From CAKZQX01 sp034435975 (GTDB taxonomy: Bacteria > Chloroflexota > Chloroflexia > Chloroflexales > Chloroflexaceae): 64,000 nucleotides of DNA. The DNA lies in assembly GCA_034435975.1 (NCBI GenBank), contig DAOTWD010000145.1:274758-338757 (forward strand), written 5' to 3'. Positions 43,753 through 52,776 of this stretch are shown piece by piece. Under the pieces are notes generated by a model. The model was not told where the DNA came from. It was given only the letters and a program-made list of their open reading frames with translations, and made no database searches. How positions within the stretch are numbered: position 1 is the stretch's first letter; every line of letters starts with the position of its first letter. The translations under genes were made by a program, and so were the position numbers.

Positions 43753-44270
43753 GACCGACTCCTTTTTTACATCAAAATTTTCATGTCAACACTATAGATG
43801 ATATGCCATAATCTTGAAGTCCATTATACTCGAGTTATCTCCTGCACCGTCCCTGTTGGATCAGACGCTATTCGGATGCATGTTGTTGCACGTGTAAGCG
43901 GCGTACCACCAGAGATGTGAAACGCGAACCGCTGTACCGGAAGTTGCGTACTTCCCCGTTGAGGGATTGGGGTATAGTAAAGGTTATGTCGATTGATCAG
44001 CGGTACCCGTTCTGAGGAACGTTCGCCTGCCGGGGTTGCGGGGGCCCGAATTTCCCCACTCCCCCATCGGAACGAGGACAAACGTCACAGCAGTATCGAG
44101 TGAGTCTCCGATTGCGTTCATCGCGTCCGAAAGCGATAAAGCGTAACACGACCAAACAAACCGGAATAACCTTGTAATAATATAGAGGTACGCGGTATAT
44201 CCGGTCAATTGCTGAAGGTCAGGATGTCAGCACATCAGGATTGCTAACGATCTCGATCCTCCAACCCGGT
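43753..44270. repeat. Non-coding region with repeat F copy 1 and truncated MITE A
   Basis: No gene. About 43965-44140 matches 60963-61150 in order: AAAGGTTAT, GCGGTACCC, then CGATTGCGTTCATCGCGTC. At 44007-44050 it includes a partial MITE A sequence (CCGTTCTGAGGAACGTTCGCCTGC). The rest has no recognised signal. Confidence 0.55.
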
Positions 44271-44660
44271 TTATGCCAGACCTTTGCGCTCTATCTTTTG
44301 TATTAACTCGACTAAGGCCTCGATTGCAAAGGGTTTTTCCAGCCAGAAGATACCTTTCGCCGCTAATGAAGGGCTAATTTCCTGCATGTGTTGTGTGGCC
44401 ATGGCGCAGACGATCAGTGGAATATCACGCGTTTTTGGATCAAGATAGAGCATATCAATGAGTGCAAAACTCTCGATCAATGTATCAGAGCTTATATCAC
44501 ACACAACAATATCAGGTTCCTTTTTCTTGATTTGCGTAAATGCGTCTTGATATTGTGGAATATTCTGTACATCAAAATTATTTTCGACCAGAAAATCAAC
44601 GATAAGATTGAGGAGTTCTGGATGATCATGAATAATCATGACTCGCTTTCTTCGTGTCAC
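44271..44660 (-). CDS. Single-domain response-regulator receiver protein
   Basis: A 129-residue REC-domain protein without an output domain. Acidic pocket residue in MIIHDHPELL, phospho-acceptor Asp in DIVVCDIS (about residue 52), conserved Lys in WLEKPFAIEALVEL. The usual Thr/Ser is replaced by Ala-Thr in VCAMATQH, so the switch may be altered. The start is a GTG, seven bases after GGAGG. An upstream ATG reads through a repeat motif and is not favoured. Paralogue of the next gene upstream. Probable diffusible phosphate carrier or protein-binding regulator. Confidence 0.87.
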   Translation of the reverse strand: MTRRKRVMIIHDHPELLNLIVDFLVENNFDVQNIPQYQDAFTQIKKKEPDIVVCDISSDTLIESFALIDMLYLDPKTRDIPLIVCAMATQHMQEISPSLAAKGIFWLEKPFAIEALVELIQKIERKGLA

Positions 44661-44675
44661 AACGTAACCTCCAGA

Positions 44676-44689
44676 TATATAGCAATCCT
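44676..44689 (-). repeat. GGATTGCTATATA motif, copy 3, in the receiver gene leader
   Basis: CAGGATTGCTATAT on the minus strand, 16 bases before the GTG start of the receiver gene and just upstream of its GGAGG. Other copies: 28183, 36361, 62810. Confidence 0.6.
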
Positions 44690-44693
44690 GCTG

Positions 44694-44812
44694 CGACAAC
44701 GAGACTGCATCGCGGCCGGGGCCCAGGGGCCTGCGGCCCCTGCGCCTGGTTGCTTTCTGGTGCGGCGCAGCTTCGCCGTACCTTCTTACCCGGGAGATGT
44801 CTCGTTGTACTA
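44694..44812. repeat. Repeat family B, copy 3
   Basis: About 119 bp with ends GACAACGAGACTGC and ATGTCTCGTTGTAC, an internal GGGGCCTGCGGCCCC hairpin and a GCGGCGCAGCTTCGCCG stem. Lies between the two receiver genes, directly upstream of copy 3 of the GGATTGCTATATA motif. Confidence 0.75.
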
Positions 44813-45092
44813 CATCAGTTGAGAAGAAAGGGAGTCCCGGGTTTATTCCTGGAACAGGTTTGATCTAGCAACTTGTGTGCCATAAGGCCATATCGTGTAG
44901 GGATGCCATACTCTCACGTCGGCTCCCCATACGTAATTGGTAGCGATGTTGCATAAAGTGGGGCTATGCCGCTTACGTTCTGTTCATATTGGACAGCAAC
45001 GGGTTCCTGGGAAGTATTCTCTAACCGTCAACACGGCTACGGTAGACGGCTACACGCCACACCTCTTTTCAGACAGACGCTTAGACCGTCTG

Positions 45093-45467
45093 CTACAACA
45101 CCTCTTTCAACATTGCCAGCAACTGTTCAATTTCAAACGGTTTTTCGAGCCAGCGGATACCACGTGCCGCCAGTGAAGCCCGTATCTCCTTCATATGTCT
45201 GGTAGCAGTAGAACAGACAATAATCGGAATTTTGCGCGTCTCCGGGTCAAGATACATCATATCAATAAACGCCAGGCCATACGTCTGGGTTTCAAACACA
45301 ATATCACAAATCACAATATCTGGCCGACTTTGCTTGATCTGTTCAAATGCGCCCTGATGTTTGGGGATCGGCGTGACTTCATACCCTTCTTCAGTCAAGA
45401 AATCGACCATAAGATCTAGAAATTCTGGATAATCATTTAAGATTGTCACCCGCTGTTTGTGTGCCAT
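45093..45467 (-). CDS. Single-domain receiver protein, paralogue
   Basis: A 124-residue REC-domain protein much like the one at 44.3 kb: ILNDYPEFLDLMVDFL, DIVICDIVFE with the phospho-acceptor Asp, MMYLDPETRKIPIIVCSTATRHM and WLEKPFEIEQLL. Both share the unusual LYLDP segment and single acidic pocket residue. It is a tandem duplicate separated by repeat B3. The start has AAGGGTG six bases upstream. It follows the sigma-54 gene by 62 bp on the same strand and may belong to that operon. Confidence 0.88.
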   Translation of the reverse strand: MAHKQRVTILNDYPEFLDLMVDFLTEEGYEVTPIPKHQGAFEQIKQSRPDIVICDIVFETQTYGLAFIDMMYLDPETRKIPIIVCSTATRHMKEIRASLAARGIRWLEKPFEIEQLLAMLKEVL

Positions 45468-45528
45468 GCACATCACCCTTGTGTTGTCTAGCAATTCTGC
45501 GTTCGTAATAAGCGGCAACCCTTGATAG

Positions 45529-46875
45529 CTAACGCATATTGGAGGGTGGTATCTGCATTTGTTCACGGTATTTTGCCACCGTGCGGCGTGCTACGGTGTA
45601 CCCCCGTTCTTTCAGCAAGCGCGAGAGATCGGCATCACTTAGCGGTTTCGGCTCGTTACTGATTAACTCGCGCAAGACATCCTGTACACCACGTGCGGCA
45701 ACAAAGAACTCGCTCAATGGCATCAGTGTCATTTGAGGCAGCAACACCGATTTATCAGTGGTAGCACGACTGACCGTAGATTCATGCAGGCCCAGTTCGG
45801 CTGCAATTTCTGTGCGCGTCATAGGGGCAAGGAACCGTATCCCCCGACGCAAGAACGCTTCCTGGCGGGCCACAATTGCCTCACCAATCCGTTGCAAGGT
45901 CGACTCGCGCTGGCGCAAATTTGCCAGAAAGGTGCGTGCGCGAGCGATATACTCCTGCACATGGAAACGCTCATCATCTTCCAGAGTTGTCGAGTGACGC
46001 GCCAGTTCCTGGTAAAGCGGGTTCAGCCGCAACATACGGCGCGGTGAGTGCATAATTTCGACCCGAAAGGTGTCATCATCACTGTGAACAATTGCCAGAT
46101 CGGGCCGCTGATAGTGTACCCGTTCAGGGATAGATGCCTCGGAAATCATCGCCTGGGCCGGATACGGCCAGAGATGCTGCTGGATAAAATCGCGCACGGC
46201 CCTGACCTGGTCGGTGCTAATCTGCAACCGGCGGGCAATCCGTGTATAGCGATGTGCACCGAGATCTTCCAGGAGATCGGTAATGATTTCACGGGCATAA
46301 GCACAGGTCACCCCCTCGGCAGCCAGGGCATCAAGTTGTGCCAGCAGACACTCACGTGTATCGTGAGCGGCAATGCCAGGTGGCCCCAACTCGCGCAACG
46401 ATTGTAACACCGCGTTGACTCGATCGAACGGGACATTGAGTGTCGTGGCAATATATTCAACGTTGTCGGTCAGGAAACCCTGGTCATCAAGATTACCAAC
46501 CAGTGCCTGGGCAATCCTATGTTCGCTTTCTGGCAGGCTGGCGTGCAGATCGGCGAGTAATCCTTCAGCCATGCTGGGAGGAGCAGCGATAAACAGAAAC
46601 GCATCAAACTCGCTATCTTTGGCCAGAGATGGCACGTGTTCCTCACCTGTCGAGTCATAGGCACAGCGCAAGCATAGCCCCTCAATGATCGGCCCGCCAC
46701 AACGGGTACAGGGTGCTTCGTAGGTTTCCACTTCTTCCAATGCAGGATTCTCAGAAAGTTCCTGCTGTACCACCTGATGCAGTGCCATGCTTGGTAGCGT
46801 CAACAGATGGGCTAGATTGAGAAGGGCCGGAGTGACCCGCATGCTCATCTCCGGGCTCATCGACATATCAAACAT
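45529..46875 (-). CDS. rpoN: RNA polymerase sigma-54 factor with zinc-ribbon insert
   Basis: A 448-residue sigma-54. Region I (VVQQELSENPALEE) is followed by an insert with two CxxC pairs (CTRCGGPIIEGLCLRC, about residues 55-70), not part of the usual enterobacterial protein. The core-binding domain follows (AQALVGNLDDQGFLTDNVE), then the HTH (TRTEIAAELGLHESTVSRATTDKSV), and the RpoN box ARRTVAKYREQMQIP at the end. It recognises -24/-12 promoters and needs an AAA+ activator. One is encoded just upstream, overlapping by 8 bp. The start is set at the ATG in that overlap. Confidence 0.96.
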   Translation of the reverse strand: MFDMSMSPEMSMRVTPALLNLAHLLTLPSMALHQVVQQELSENPALEEVETYEAPCTRCGGPIIEGLCLRCAYDSTGEEHVPSLAKDSEFDAFLFIAAPPSMAEGLLADLHASLPESEHRIAQALVGNLDDQGFLTDNVEYIATTLNVPFDRVNAVLQSLRELGPPGIAAHDTRECLLAQLDALAAEGVTCAYAREIITDLLEDLGAHRYTRIARRLQISTDQVRAVRDFIQQHLWPYPAQAMISEASIPERVHYQRPDLAIVHSDDDTFRVEIMHSPRRMLRLNPLYQELARHSTTLEDDERFHVQEYIARARTFLANLRQRESTLQRIGEAIVARQEAFLRRGIRFLAPMTRTEIAAELGLHESTVSRATTDKSVLLPQMTLMPLSEFFVAARGVQDVLRELISNEPKPLSDADLSRLLKERGYTVARRTVAKYREQMQIPPSNMR

Positions 46876-48250
46876 CCTGGTATCCTCGATCCAATTGTTT
46901 CTCAGGAATAGCCAGCAACCGCGCCGCCGCGGCACGATTACCCCCTTTCTGCTCTAACGCCAGCGTAATCAGTTGCGCACGCACATACCGCAGAATAGAT
47001 TCGAGACTTTGCCCCTGGTTGAGCAGCGGCATCAACGCCACTCGGAGCGGATCTGTCTGGTTATCCTGCCCATCACCGGGTATTAACAATTGTTCTGGCT
47101 CGATCAACTGACCTTGTGACAGCACGACCGCACGCTCGATGGCATTTTCCAACTGGCGCACATTACCGGGCCAGTGATAGTTGAGTAACCACTGCATCGT
47201 TTCTTCAGTCAGGCGTGGCGGTGATCCATCGGGACGCTTCGGCTGACGCGACAAAAAATATTCAACCAGGAGCGGGATGTCATCCTTGCGGTCGCGCAGT
47301 GGTGGCATGTGAATATTAATCACATTCAGACGATAATAGAGATCTTCACGGAACCGATTTTCGGCGACCTCTTGCTGCAAATCACGATTGGTGGCCGCAA
47401 TAATACGTACATTGGCCTTGATCGTGATGTTGCCCCCCACCCGCTCAAAGGTACGCTCTTGTAACACCCGGAGCAGTTTCTTCTGGGTAGCGGGACTCAT
47501 CTCGCCAATCTCATCGAGGAAAATTGTGCCCTTCGCCGCCTGCTCAAAGCGCCCCTTGCGCTGGCTCATCGCTCCGGTAAACGCGCCCTTCTCGTGTCCA
47601 AATAATTCACTTTCAAGCAATGTTTCAGGCAAAGCAGCACAGTTGACCGGTATAAACGGCCCATCGCGGCGTGCTGAGGCATGATGAATGGCCACCGCCA
47701 CTCGCTCCTTGCCTGTACCCGAATCACCGGTGATCAGCACCGTCACATCGCTGTTAGCAACGCGCCCGATCAGTTTATACACTTCTTGCATCACGGCACT
47801 CCGCCCGATCAACAGATCGCGCGGATCTTTGGCCTTACCCTTACCTTTTGTATCAACGGCCTGAGCCTGGCGTATGCGCCGACGATACTCCAGAGCACGT
47901 TCGATCAGCGCCAGCATCGCATCGGGGTCAAAGGGTTTCGCAATATAGTCATAAGCACCATGTTGCATGGCCTCGATGGTGACCGTTGAAGACTCCTGGG
48001 CAGTTACAATAATCACAGGAAAAGTATTCCCTCGCTCACGTAACTGCTGCAAAATACGTAAACCATCCGGGTCAGGCATACGTACATCCAGGATCGCCAG
48101 ATCTGGTTCAGCTTCCTCAATTGACGCCATTGCCTCGGCACCAGAACTTGCCAGACGTACCTGTGCCCCACTGGGTTCGAGCAAGTCCTGAAACAGCTCC
48201 CGAATATCGGGTTCATCATCAGCCACAAGTATGGTGCTTCCGGTTAACAC
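46868..48250 (-). CDS. NtrC-type sigma-54-dependent response regulator
   Basis: A 460-residue activator. The receiver has Asp in LAILDVRMPDPDG (about 59) and Lys in IAKPF. The AAA+ domain (about 140-380) has Walker A GDSGTGKE, the sigma-54 contact loop GAFTGA, and Walker B TIFLDEIGEM. A Fis-type HTH is at the end, NRAAAARLLAIPEKQLDRGYQDV, whose last part differs from the usual SRRTLYRKL. The start is a GTG, preceded by AAGGAC. Longer reading frames run into repeat B5 and are rejected. It overlaps rpoN, so sigma factor and activator are made together. No obvious cognate kinase is adjacent on this strand. Confidence 0.95.
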   Translation of the reverse strand: MLTGSTILVADDEPDIRELFQDLLEPSGAQVRLASSGAEAMASIEEAEPDLAILDVRMPDPDGLRILQQLRERGNTFPVIIVTAQESSTVTIEAMQHGAYDYIAKPFDPDAMLALIERALEYRRRIRQAQAVDTKGKGKAKDPRDLLIGRSAVMQEVYKLIGRVANSDVTVLITGDSGTGKERVAVAIHHASARRDGPFIPVNCAALPETLLESELFGHEKGAFTGAMSQRKGRFEQAAKGTIFLDEIGEMSPATQKKLLRVLQERTFERVGGNITIKANVRIIAATNRDLQQEVAENRFREDLYYRLNVINIHMPPLRDRKDDIPLLVEYFLSRQPKRPDGSPPRLTEETMQWLLNYHWPGNVRQLENAIERAVVLSQGQLIEPEQLLIPGDGQDNQTDPLRVALMPLLNQGQSLESILRYVRAQLITLALEQKGGNRAAAARLLAIPEKQLDRGYQDV

Positions 48251-48916
48251 AATTCGTGTCCTTCTCGTGCTCGTACTCCAACGAGACGTCATCTCGGCCA
48301 GGGTGCGGGGGCTGATCGAAAGACGAGGAGAGAGCGGAGAGAACCCTCTATTCTCACCCCTCTCTCCTCTTCCCTCACTTCTCACCAGCGCCGCGCCTCC
48401 CTTCCCAGGGGGGGCTCGTTAAAGTATGAGATACTGGGTTTATGCTGAAGTGGTATCCATTATACCAGTATTCGCAAAAAACTGCGTTCTGGAAGAGCAT
48501 CAGAGTCTGTGGTATACTCTTTATCAATCACAGAAGGTACGCCATCGCTCGTCGCGAACATGGGTCAAGACTGCTCATGAATTGAGCCGAATCGGTCAGA
48601 GCACTATCCTATTTGTTTTCGCTCCTCGTTGCCGAGGCAAAAAAAGCAGACTGATTTTACCATCGTGTAACCCGTGTCAATCTTTGTTCCGGGTTGCGCA
48701 TGGCGGATCGACAAGATCTTTCTCTGCGAACATAATGGCGCGGATTGTGCTACAAACAGCGATGTGATCAACCCGATCATCAGCGTCGCAACGATAGTAT
48801 ACAGAACGTACGCGGTTGTTTCTTACTCAATGGTTTACACCTCTGGCAGAGCGGTATCTTCCAGCGTTGGATCGTTCTAACGCACCAACGCTGCCACTGG
48901 CACAACCGATCGGCAA
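48251..48916. repeat. Divergent region with repeat B5 containing an inserted hairpin
   Basis: 48274-48426 is repeat B copy 5: TACTCCAACGAGACGTC to GGGGCTCGTT. It is split by an A/G-rich and C/T-rich hairpin (about 48322-48400), similar to one at 62716-62790 (shared AACCCTCTAT-y-CTCAC core). The rest, 48427-48916, has no gene or clear signal. Confidence 0.55.
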
Positions 48917-50722
48917 ATGACCTGCCGCGTAGGTTCTGGTATCCACAGAATCATGCCAACAGAATTACAACCCTCAGAGGATGCCTCAACGGATTCCATG
49001 AATCGTTACAATATGCTGGTGCTGACACTCTCACACCAGGCAGCCCAACTGCAAACAGTTGTGGCAAGTTTTCCTGACGGGGTCATGATTGTCGATCATC
49101 TGGGGTCTATTTTGCATATGAACGCAGCCGGGCAAGAACTCCTGGGCGATGCGCCATCCACGCATATTCAAGAGCATGTCTGGCGCTATCACCCGCATAC
49201 CCTGGCCGGTGATCCCATACCAGCAGAGGAGATACCTCTGGCGCGGGCGTTGCGTGGTGAACGTGTGGTGGATCACGAATATCTGCTGCAACGCAGTGAT
49301 GGTACCACCATTCGCGTCAACGTGAGTGCCAATCCCGTCTATGACCAGGAGGGTGTCCTGATCGGTGCCGTATCTATTTTTCGTGACGTTACCGAACGAC
49401 GGCAGCAGGAAGCAGAGCGAGTACAACGCTTGCGAGAACTGGAGGGTTTGCGCGAGATAGCACAGGCGACCGCACTGGCGCGCAAGGAGCCAGCGATCTA
49501 CGGTGTACTGGTGGTACGTCTGGCACGTTTATTGCAAACAGACCTCTGTGTGTTGTTGATGCGCGATGACCAGGACGATATGTTTAAGGCCTGTGTACCA
49601 GCGTATGGCATTGATGATACTGCAATAACGCACTATACGCTGGCATTCGAGGTGGTGAGTCAGATACCCTCACTGGTTGAAACCGATCGTCCACTGGTGC
49701 TTGACGTGCGTGATAGCGAGATATCGGAGGTACATGGGCATATCTTACGTTCATTTGGTGTGCAGAATGCTATTCTGGTACGCCTTGAAACACGTGGGCG
49801 CATCATCGGGTTGATTGTAGCTGGCAATAAAAGCGCCCATCAGCGCTTTACGGAAAGCGATGTACGCCTGTTGCAAACAGTGGCTCCCCAGGCTGCGCTG
49901 GCAATTGAAAACAGCCGGTTGTACACCCAGGCGCGGCATATCAGCGTCGAGGCGCAGGTGCAGGCACGCCATCTGGCACGGATCAACGACGAGTTGGATG
50001 CTTTTACCTACTCGGTGTCGCATGATCTGCGCGCTCCGCTGCGAGCGATTAACGGCTTTACCCAGTTGTTGGAGCGCAGCCTGCCAGATATACCAGAGCG
50101 GGCACGCCATCAACTCACACGCATTCGCGTCAATGTAGAAAAAATGAGCAATCTGATTGATGCATTGCTCACTTTTTCGCGGGCGGGGCGTCAGGTACCT
50201 GAAAAGGCCAGTATTGATACGACGGCCATGATGCGCGATGCACTGCAACTCTATGCGCAGGATCTCCTCACCTGCCAGGCTCAGGTCGTGCTCAACGACT
50301 TGCCCCCCGTTCTGGGTGATGCGCGGCTCTTAGAGCAGGTGTTTGCGAATCTGATCAGCAATGCCATCCGCTATCGGCGCATGGAGGAACCGTTGTCCAT
50401 TACCATCAGCGGTACACAGACCGGTGGCATGGTACTACTGGTGATCCGTGATAACGGCAGTGGTTTTGATATGCGTTATCATGATAAAATCTTCCAGGTG
50501 TTTCAGCGTTTGCATACCGACGAGTCAGTGCAGGGGACGGGCATCGGGTTGGCACTGGTACGCAAAATTGTCGAGCGCCATGGGGGACGCATCTGGGCTG
50601 AAGCAACGCCAGGCAAGGGGGCTGCGTTTTTTGTGGAACTACCCGCGCCTGGGCAACCGCAGGAGAACCAGGATGAGTCAGAACACAGCATTGCCACTGG
50701 CGATTGTGCTGGTGGAAGATAA
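48917..50722 (+). CDS. PAS-GAF sensor histidine kinase
   Basis: A 601-residue cytoplasmic kinase. A PAS domain (about 45-165, VVASFPDGVMIVDHLGSILHMN...) is followed by GAF (about 175-335). A short helix leads to HisKA with the phospho-histidine in SVSHDLRAPLRAINGF (about residue 370). HATPase has NLISNAIRYRR, IRDNGSGFD and GTGIGLALV. The HisKA type is that of cyanobacterial phytochromes, and the next gene is the matching Rcp-like receiver. No chromophore Cys is evident in the GAF. The exact start is uncertain: no ribosome site, and ATGs at 48917, 48953 and 49007 are all possible. Confidence 0.94.
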   Translation: MTCRVGSGIHRIMPTELQPSEDASTDSMNRYNMLVLTLSHQAAQLQTVVASFPDGVMIVDHLGSILHMNAAGQELLGDAPSTHIQEHVWRYHPHTLAGDPIPAEEIPLARALRGERVVDHEYLLQRSDGTTIRVNVSANPVYDQEGVLIGAVSIFRDVTERRQQEAERVQRLRELEGLREIAQATALARKEPAIYGVLVVRLARLLQTDLCVLLMRDDQDDMFKACVPAYGIDDTAITHYTLAFEVVSQIPSLVETDRPLVLDVRDSEISEVHGHILRSFGVQNAILVRLETRGRIIGLIVAGNKSAHQRFTESDVRLLQTVAPQAALAIENSRLYTQARHISVEAQVQARHLARINDELDAFTYSVSHDLRAPLRAINGFTQLLERSLPDIPERARHQLTRIRVNVEKMSNLIDALLTFSRAGRQVPEKASIDTTAMMRDALQLYAQDLLTCQAQVVLNDLPPVLGDARLLEQVFANLISNAIRYRRMEEPLSITISGTQTGGMVLLVIRDNGSGFDMRYHDKIFQVFQRLHTDESVQGTGIGLALVRKIVERHGGRIWAEATPGKGAAFFVELPAPGQPQENQDESEHSIATGDCAGGR

Positions 50723-51122
50723 TCCAGATGATGAAGAATTGACACTGGCGGCACTGGATGAGTATCGCCTGCGCAATCCAGTGGTGGTGTTGCGGGATGG
50801 TCAGGAGGCGATTGATTATTTGTTCCGACAGGGTACCTATGCCCAACGCACCTCTGCACAACCGCATTTGATCTTGCTTGATCTGAAACTGCCCAAGGTC
50901 GATGGTCTGGAAGTGCTACGGATGATCAAGGCCGATTCACAATTGCGGCGTATTCCGGTGGTGGTGTTGACCTCCTCACGCGAAGAGGCCGATGTGATAA
51001 CCGGCTATGATCTTGGGGCAAACAGCTATATTGTCAAGCCGATCGACTTTGAGCAGTTGATAACCACAGTACGTACGATAGGAAGTTACTGGCTGATTGT
51101 CAATGAACATCCCCCAGTCTAA
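50673..51122 (+). CDS. Rcp1-type single-domain response regulator
   Basis: A 149-residue receiver of the Rcp1 family, with the typical extended loop YLFRQGTYAQRTSAQPHLILLDLKLPKVDG. Acidic pair EDNPDDEE, phospho-acceptor Asp in LLDLKLP, Thr in VVVLTSS, Lys in IVKPIDF. AGGAGAACCAGG precedes the ATG. It overlaps the kinase gene upstream by 50 bp and the next kinase by 20 bp, so all three are translated together. The likely phosphate donor is the kinase just upstream. Confidence 0.95.
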   Translation: MSQNTALPLAIVLVEDNPDDEELTLAALDEYRLRNPVVVLRDGQEAIDYLFRQGTYAQRTSAQPHLILLDLKLPKVDGLEVLRMIKADSQLRRIPVVVLTSSREEADVITGYDLGANSYIVKPIDFEQLITTVRTIGSYWLIVNEHPPV

Positions 51123-52743
51123 TAAGGCGATAATAACAACGCCTATTCTCCTGGTTGAAGACAACCAGGATGATATTGAACTGACGCTGGCTTTCTGTGC
51201 CGATGTTGCACCCCATCTGGTCTTTCAGGTGGCAACCACTGGCGCAGAATGTCGGTCTGCCCTGGCGGAGACGACCGATCCGCCCTTCGCGGCAATTGTT
51301 CTGGACTATACACTGCCTGACAGCGACGGCCTGGCATTGCTCCATGAGATTGTAGCGAGCGACTATCCCGCTCCAGTCGTGATTGTCACCGGGCGCAACA
51401 ATGTTGAAACGGCTGTGGAAGCAATGAAGGCCGGTGCTATGGACTACCTGGTGAAATCGAGCGACCATTGGGAGCATGTGCCCCGCGTGATAGACGCAGC
51501 GATCACCCGCTATAAACTGATCCAGGAAAATCAACGCCTCCAATATGCATTGGAGTTACATACCGTTGAACTCGAACTGGCAGCACGGAAGGCCCGGTTT
51601 GAACAGGAACGCCTGCTGGCGGTGATTGACCAGTTGCCCGAGGGAGTGATTATTTTTGGCGAAGATGGGCAGGCTGTGGCTGCCAATCGTGCGGCGGAAG
51701 GACTCTGGGGGCATGCCTTCATTCCGGTGAAGCATATGGCTGAGTATGGGCAGTATCGCCTGGAAAATCTTGATGGCAGCCCGCGTTCACCCGAAGAAAC
51801 CACTGCAGCCCGTGTGTTGCGCACAGGTCAACCAGTGATGGGCGAACAGGCAGTGATTGTCCAACCTGATGGCAAGCGCATTACGGTGCTGGTAAATGCT
51901 GCACCTCTCCTGGATGGTGATAGCACGGTGATCGGAGCAGTGATTGTTTTTCAGGATATTTCCGAGATAAAACAACTCGAGCGCCTCAAGGACGAGATCT
52001 TGTCGATTGCCTCGCACGAACTGAAAAACCCTCTGACAGTGATTATGGGCTATAGCGCACTTTTGAAACGCACGCCAGCCGTTGAGCAGGATGCACGCGC
52101 CAGCCGTGCGGCTGAAACCATCCGCCAGCAAACCTTACGCATGCGCCGTTTGATCGAACGTCTGCTTGATCTCTCGCGGCTGGATCTGGGGCGCATGGTG
52201 CTCCAGATAGACTCGTTTGACCTGGCCGCGCTGCTCCGCGCCATTGCCGAAGAACAGCAATCAATGGCGCCCAGACATCGGATACATACGGTTCTGGAGC
52301 AAAATACCTGCTATATTGATGGTGACTATACGCGCCTGGAGCAAGTGCTGGTCAACCTGGTGAATAATGCGATCAAATATAGCCCGAATGGAGGCGATGT
52401 GGAACTATCGCTGGCAGTGCGCCAGGAGGTTTCGCTCCCTGATGCGGTGGCTGGCTCAGATTTCCCGCAAAATGGCGGGCCATTTGCGCTCATTCAGGTG
52501 CGCGATTCGGGTATCGGTATTGCGACTGAGGCCCGCCACTCCCTTTTTACGCGCTTTTATCGCTCGAAAGAAGCGGCGTATATTGCGTCTGGACAGGGTC
52601 TCGGCCTGTATATCAGCGCGGAGATTGTACGCATGCACGGTGGTGTCCTCTGCGCCGAAAGTGTACCGGGAAAGGGAAGTACTTTCAGTGTGATCTTGCC
52701 TATTACGTCGCCAGTTCCTTCCGTTGATAGTACGTTGCGCTAA
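51103..52743 (+). CDS. Hybrid REC-PAS histidine kinase
   Basis: A 546-residue kinase with an N-terminal receiver (about 10-130: LVEDNQDDIELT, VLDYTLPDSDG, YLVKSSDHW), a coiled linker, a PAS domain (about 165-285, VIDQLPEGVIIFGEDGQ) and HisKA with ASHELKNPLTVIMGY (about residue 303), then HATPase NLVNNAIKYSPNGG, VRDSGIGI, GQGLGLYIS. Receiver-first kinases usually act as intermediate relays. Start at the ATG overlapping the Rcp-like gene. 33 bp before the ATPase gene. Confidence 0.95.
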   Translation: MNIPQSNKAIITTPILLVEDNQDDIELTLAFCADVAPHLVFQVATTGAECRSALAETTDPPFAAIVLDYTLPDSDGLALLHEIVASDYPAPVVIVTGRNNVETAVEAMKAGAMDYLVKSSDHWEHVPRVIDAAITRYKLIQENQRLQYALELHTVELELAARKARFEQERLLAVIDQLPEGVIIFGEDGQAVAANRAAEGLWGHAFIPVKHMAEYGQYRLENLDGSPRSPEETTAARVLRTGQPVMGEQAVIVQPDGKRITVLVNAAPLLDGDSTVIGAVIVFQDISEIKQLERLKDEILSIASHELKNPLTVIMGYSALLKRTPAVEQDARASRAAETIRQQTLRMRRLIERLLDLSRLDLGRMVLQIDSFDLAALLRAIAEEQQSMAPRHRIHTVLEQNTCYIDGDYTRLEQVLVNLVNNAIKYSPNGGDVELSLAVRQEVSLPDAVAGSDFPQNGGPFALIQVRDSGIGIATEARHSLFTRFYRSKEAAYIASGQGLGLYISAEIVRMHGGVLCAESVPGKGSTFSVILPITSPVPSVDSTLR

Positions 52744-52776
52744 CCCCTGTAAGCGCATGTTGATAGTGAGAAATAT

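Noticed and set aside
43824..44081. Minus-strand frame of 85 codons
   Set aside because: Translation of repeat F and a truncated MITE; no gene features.
48251..48385. Longer N terminus for the NtrC-type activator
   Set aside because: The extra 45 codons translate repeat B5. A GTG with an AAGGAC site starts just before the receiver domain.
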